Positions 61,892 to 64,000 of a DNA stretch of 64,000 nt are shown here, piece after piece. How positions within the stretch are numbered: position 1 is the stretch's first letter; each line of letters starts with the position of its first letter. The notes beneath the pieces were generated by a model. It ran no database searches and was not told where the DNA came from. It saw nothing but the letters and a program-made list of their open reading frames with translations. Source of the DNA: Chloroflexota bacterium (GTDB lineage Bacteria > Chloroflexota > Dehalococcoidia > Lucifugimonadales > JADFKI01). The translations under genes were made by a program, and so were the position numbers. The stretch spans positions 62,001-126,000 of the forward strand of contig VXNZ01000009.1 of the NCBI GenBank assembly GCA_009840355.1, written 5' to 3'.

Positions 61892-62470
61892 CTATTTCCT
61901 GTTCTTCAAGTTCTCCAAGTGTCGATCTATCTTTGCCGCGAACTCGCTCCCAAGTTTGCTCGCTTTCATGAAACACATCTCGGCTGAAAGCAAATCGTTC
62001 AGGAAGAGAGACCGCACTCCAGTATAGTAATAGTCGAACTCGCTCTTGCGCGGGCTGTTCACCACGCTCTTCAGCAACTCCATAGCAAGTTCTATACTAC
62101 CATCTATCGCGACAAATTTCTTATCGATAAAGTCGGCTTCATAATTGGGACACAGTCTTACGGCGTCATCTAAATCCGCAATGGTGCGGTCTTGATCACC
62201 AAGAATAGCGTAGGTAATTCCCCTGTTAAGATATGGGTAGGCGTGGTTAGGATTTATGCCAATGGCCTTGGCGTAATTCTCAATGGCATGGATATAATCG
62301 CCATTACCATAATATGCTAGTCCTTTGTTATTGTAGGCCTCAGGAAAGTCTGGGGTTAGACTGATGGCTTTGTCATAGTCGGCAATAGCACGGTCGTATT
62401 CACCTTTGTCTTTATAGGCACATCCCCTGTTGTTATAGGCTAAGGTAAGGGTCGATTTTGATAGCCTCAT
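61892..62470 (-). CDS. TPR protein, 3' part after a frameshift
   Basis: Three tetratricopeptide repeats (TLAYNNRGCAYKDKGEYDRAIADYDKAISLTPDFP, EAYNNKGLAYYGNGDYIHAIENYAKAIGINPNHA, YPYLNRGITYAILGDQDRTIADLDDAVRLCPNYE written as units) plus a C-terminal tail. The first residues (MRLSKS) are an out-of-frame reading of the end of the previous part (DEAIKID), so this is the continuation of one gene, not a separate one. The ATG at 62470 may still allow internal translation. Confidence 0.75.
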   Translation of the reverse strand: MRLSKSTLTLAYNNRGCAYKDKGEYDRAIADYDKAISLTPDFPEAYNNKGLAYYGNGDYIHAIENYAKAIGINPNHAYPYLNRGITYAILGDQDRTIADLDDAVRLCPNYEADFIDKKFVAIDGSIELAMELLKSVVNSPRKSEFDYYYTGVRSLFLNDLLSAEMCFMKASKLGSEFAAKIDRHLENLKNRK

Positions 62471-63236
62471 CTAAGTTCTGAATAGCACGGTCGTATTCAC
62501 CCTTGCGATAGTAAGAAAGTCCCATGTTGTTGTACGATTCAGCATAGTCTGGATTGATTTCGATGGCCTTGGCAAAGTCCAGGATGGCACGGTCATATTG
62601 GTTTTTGCTTCCGTAGGCGATGCCCCTGCTATAGTAGGCTAGGGCAAAGTTGGGATCAATGTCGATAGCTTTGCTGTAATCTCGAATGGCACGATCATAT
62701 TCATCCTTAACCTCGTACACGCTTCCCTTGCCCAAGTATGCCGTTGTATGTTCCGGGTTAATGTCGATAGCCTTATCGTAGTCTTCTAAAGCTCGGTCAT
62801 CTTCGCCCTTCATGCCGTGTATTGTTCCCCTGGCCAAGTAGGAATCAATATATTCTGGGTTGATGTCGATGGCCTTATCGTAATTTTTCTTAGCGTAGTC
62901 ATATTCACGCATACTGCCGTGGAAGTTTCCCTTATTGTAGAAGGCTTCAGCATAGTCAAGATGCGTCAGCGTCGAATTGAGCTTAGTCGCCCTCTCATAG
63001 TCCCTAATCGCATCTGAAAATCTGCCTTCCTGAACGCGCACAAGCCCTCTGCCAAAGTAGGCTTCCGCACAGTCAGGGTCAAGCCTGATTGCGTCGCTGT
63101 AATCCCTGAGCGCGCTAGCGTAGTGCATCCTACCGCGCTCACGGTAATAGTCGCCACGCTCCACACGCAGAGCGGCGTTACTCGGTTCGCGCCTGATTGC
63201 CTTGTCAAGTTCCCGTCTGCTTCTGCGCTCGCTCAT
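62433..63236 (-). CDS. TPR protein, 5' part ending at a frameshift
   Basis: About 267 residues with seven tetratricopeptide repeats of the sequence xAYYxRGxxYxxKxxYDRAIxDYxKAIDINP. The ATG at 63236 has AGGG 8 bases upstream. The frame closes at 62433 just after DEAIKIDP. At about 62449-62451 (GACCC/TTACC) adding one base continues into the second part, giving a ten-repeat protein of about 447 residues. TPR arrays are protein-interaction scaffolds. Base composition is more AT-rich than neighbours. Confidence 0.78.
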   Translation of the reverse strand: MSERRSRRELDKAIRREPSNAALRVERGDYYRERGRMHYASALRDYSDAIRLDPDCAEAYFGRGLVRVQEGRFSDAIRDYERATKLNSTLTHLDYAEAFYNKGNFHGSMREYDYAKKNYDKAIDINPEYIDSYLARGTIHGMKGEDDRALEDYDKAIDINPEHTTAYLGKGSVYEVKDEYDRAIRDYSKAIDIDPNFALAYYSRGIAYGSKNQYDRAILDFAKAIEINPDYAESYNNMGLSYYRKGEYDRAIQNLDEAIKIDPYLSL

Positions 63237-63318
63237 ACGCCAATCCCTCAACGCGCCCCTGCCTTTTCGATACACTCACATATTATACATCTATACATCC
63301 TCAAACCGCGTTTCACGC

Positions 63319-63346
63319 TTGCTTGCGCCGCCAAACCTGATACAAT
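63319..63346 (+). promoter_or_regulatory. promoter of the GatC-like/amidase pair
   Basis: TTGCTT (-35-like), 16-bp spacer, TGaTACAAT extended -10 ending 64 bases before the ATG at 63411. A short dispersed motif (CATCCTGTCCATAAATGTTA) follows at 63363-63382. Confidence 0.45.
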
Positions 63347-63410
63347 CCCACAAAATCCTCCCCATCCTGTCCATAAATGTTAGTTCCCCATAATGCTGGA
63401 GCCATCCCCA

Positions 63411-63623
63411 ATGCCCAACATAACCCCAACCGAAATCCAAGCCCTTGCCCGCATCGCCGGCATAACCATCGCAGACGACGAGCGCGCCGAAACCATCGCG
63501 GCGCGGCTGGAGTCCGTGCTGGAGGCGCTGGACGAGTTCCCGGCGGACGCGCTGGCTGCGGCTGAGCCTGCGATTGCCTTCACGCCGTATGCGGACGACG
63601 CAAGCGAGGCTGATGATGAGTAA
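63411..63623 (+). CDS. GatC-like small amidotransferase subunit
   Basis: A 70-residue protein with the GatC pattern ITPTEIQALARIAGITIADDERAETIAARLESVLEALDEF. GatC stabilises the amidase GatA and GatB in the Asp/Glu-tRNA amidotransferase. The acidic tail is unlike typical GatC, so it may serve a stand-alone amidase. GGAG is 9 bases before the ATG at 63411; an ATG at 63393 is in frame. It overlaps the amidase start. Confidence 0.75.
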   Translation: MPNITPTEIQALARIAGITIADDERAETIAARLESVLEALDEFPADALAAAEPAIAFTPYADDASEADDE

Positions 63624-64000
63624 TGCCCCGCTTCATTTCAAGCCGATTACCGAGCAGGCGGCGTTGCTGCGCTCCGGCGAACTGTCGCCCGTGGAACTGA
63701 CGCAAGCGTACCTCGATCGCATCGATGCGCTCAATGGCGAGCTGGGCGCGTACATCACCGTAATGGGCGAGCAGGCGTTGGCGCAGGCGCATCAAGCCGC
63801 AGCGGATATGCAGGCGGGCGCTGACAAGGGCGCGCTGCACGGCATCCCCGTCGGCATCAAGGACATTATCTACACTGACGGCGTGCTCACATCGGGCGGC
63901 TCGAAGGTGCTGGCGGACTTCGTGCCGGACTCGGATTCGACCATCGTGCGCATGCTCGACGCCGCCGGCGCGGTGCTGCTGGGCAAGCTGAACCTCAGCG
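63616..64000 (+). CDS. amidase signature family protein (GatA-like), cut by window end
   Basis: The first 128 residues of an amidase: LRSGELSPVELTQAYLDRIDALN, then LHGIPVGIKDIIYTDGVLTSGGSKVLADF, with the catalytic Lys of the Ser-Ser-Lys triad in GIKD, and AGAVLLGKLNLS. The ATG at 63616 has GAGG 6 bases upstream; ATG 63613 precedes it. The GatC-like partner supports an amidotransferase or amide hydrolase role. The Ser residues lie beyond the window. Confidence 0.88.
   Translation, partial: MSNAPLHFKPITEQAALLRSGELSPVELTQAYLDRIDALNGELGAYITVMGEQALAQAHQAAADMQAGADKGALHGIPVGIKDIIYTDGVLTSGGSKVLADFVPDSDSTIVRMLDAAGAVLLGKLNLS

Overview
The window is a GC-rich, densely coded bacterial chromosome segment. 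The gene content fits an uncultured heterotrophic Chloroflexota of the SAR202/Dehalococcoidia type. It has many catabolic and flavin enzymes (SMP-30 lactonase, HpaI-type aldolase, GMC oxidoreductase, luciferase-like monooxygenase, atypical SDR), solute importers with lipoprotein binding proteins (one on a long Val/Glu/Lys stalk), several toxin-antitoxin loci, and the same intergenic repeats recurring throughout. The taxonomic assignment is inference; no rRNA, tRNA or CRISPR was seen.

Layout. 0-8 kb: inositol-phosphatase-type enzyme (cut by the window edge), HicAB, SMP-30 lactonase, alpha/beta hydrolase, a HigB-type toxin broken by a one-base frameshift beside an intact antitoxin, short SppA protease, MFS exporter, BioD-like/DRTGG protein. 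8-16 kb: HpaI aldolase, then a leftward peptide-type ABC importer (binding protein, two permeases, one protein with two fused ATPase domains) and a TetR regulator. 16-23 kb: GMC oxidoreductase, OsmC-family gene with an in-frame UGA, SRPBCC protein, SDR, PIN toxin/antitoxin, LLM monooxygenase, a repeat protein of unknown function. 23-30 kb (minus strand): phosphofructokinase, NMT1/ThiY-like importer split around an orphan Leu/Ile/Val-type binding protein. 30-36 kb: acyl-CoA synthetase, ClpC with a readable promoter and CIRCE-like operator, an AT-rich orphan, a thioredoxin-fold lipoprotein. 36-43.6 kb: five collinear exported or membrane genes rich in His and Cys, including a CopC-CopD-cytochrome c fusion. 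43.5-51 kb: FitAB-like locus and a purine operon (purF-purN-purM-[fic]-purH) with a Fic gene inserted. 51-64 kb: glycosyltransferase, pseudo-receiver regulator, aminotransferase, Type IIG-like restriction-modification gene with two small companions, ComF (apparent CUG start), beta-propeller protein, NERD helicase, a frameshifted TPR gene, and a GatC-like protein plus amidase running off the end.

Main points. (1) The OsmC-family gene has UGA exactly at the peroxidatic cysteine position, followed at bacterial-SECIS distance by a hairpin with a GUA loop: a strong selenoprotein candidate. (2) The 35-43.5 kb cluster looks like a poorly described periplasmic metal, probably copper, handling and redox system. 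(3) A hairpin-forming repeat lies upstream of a gene in a fixed orientation in eight of nine copies, suggesting a 5'-leader role. Several promoters use an extended -10 (TGnTATAAT-like), and at least two genes may be leaderless.
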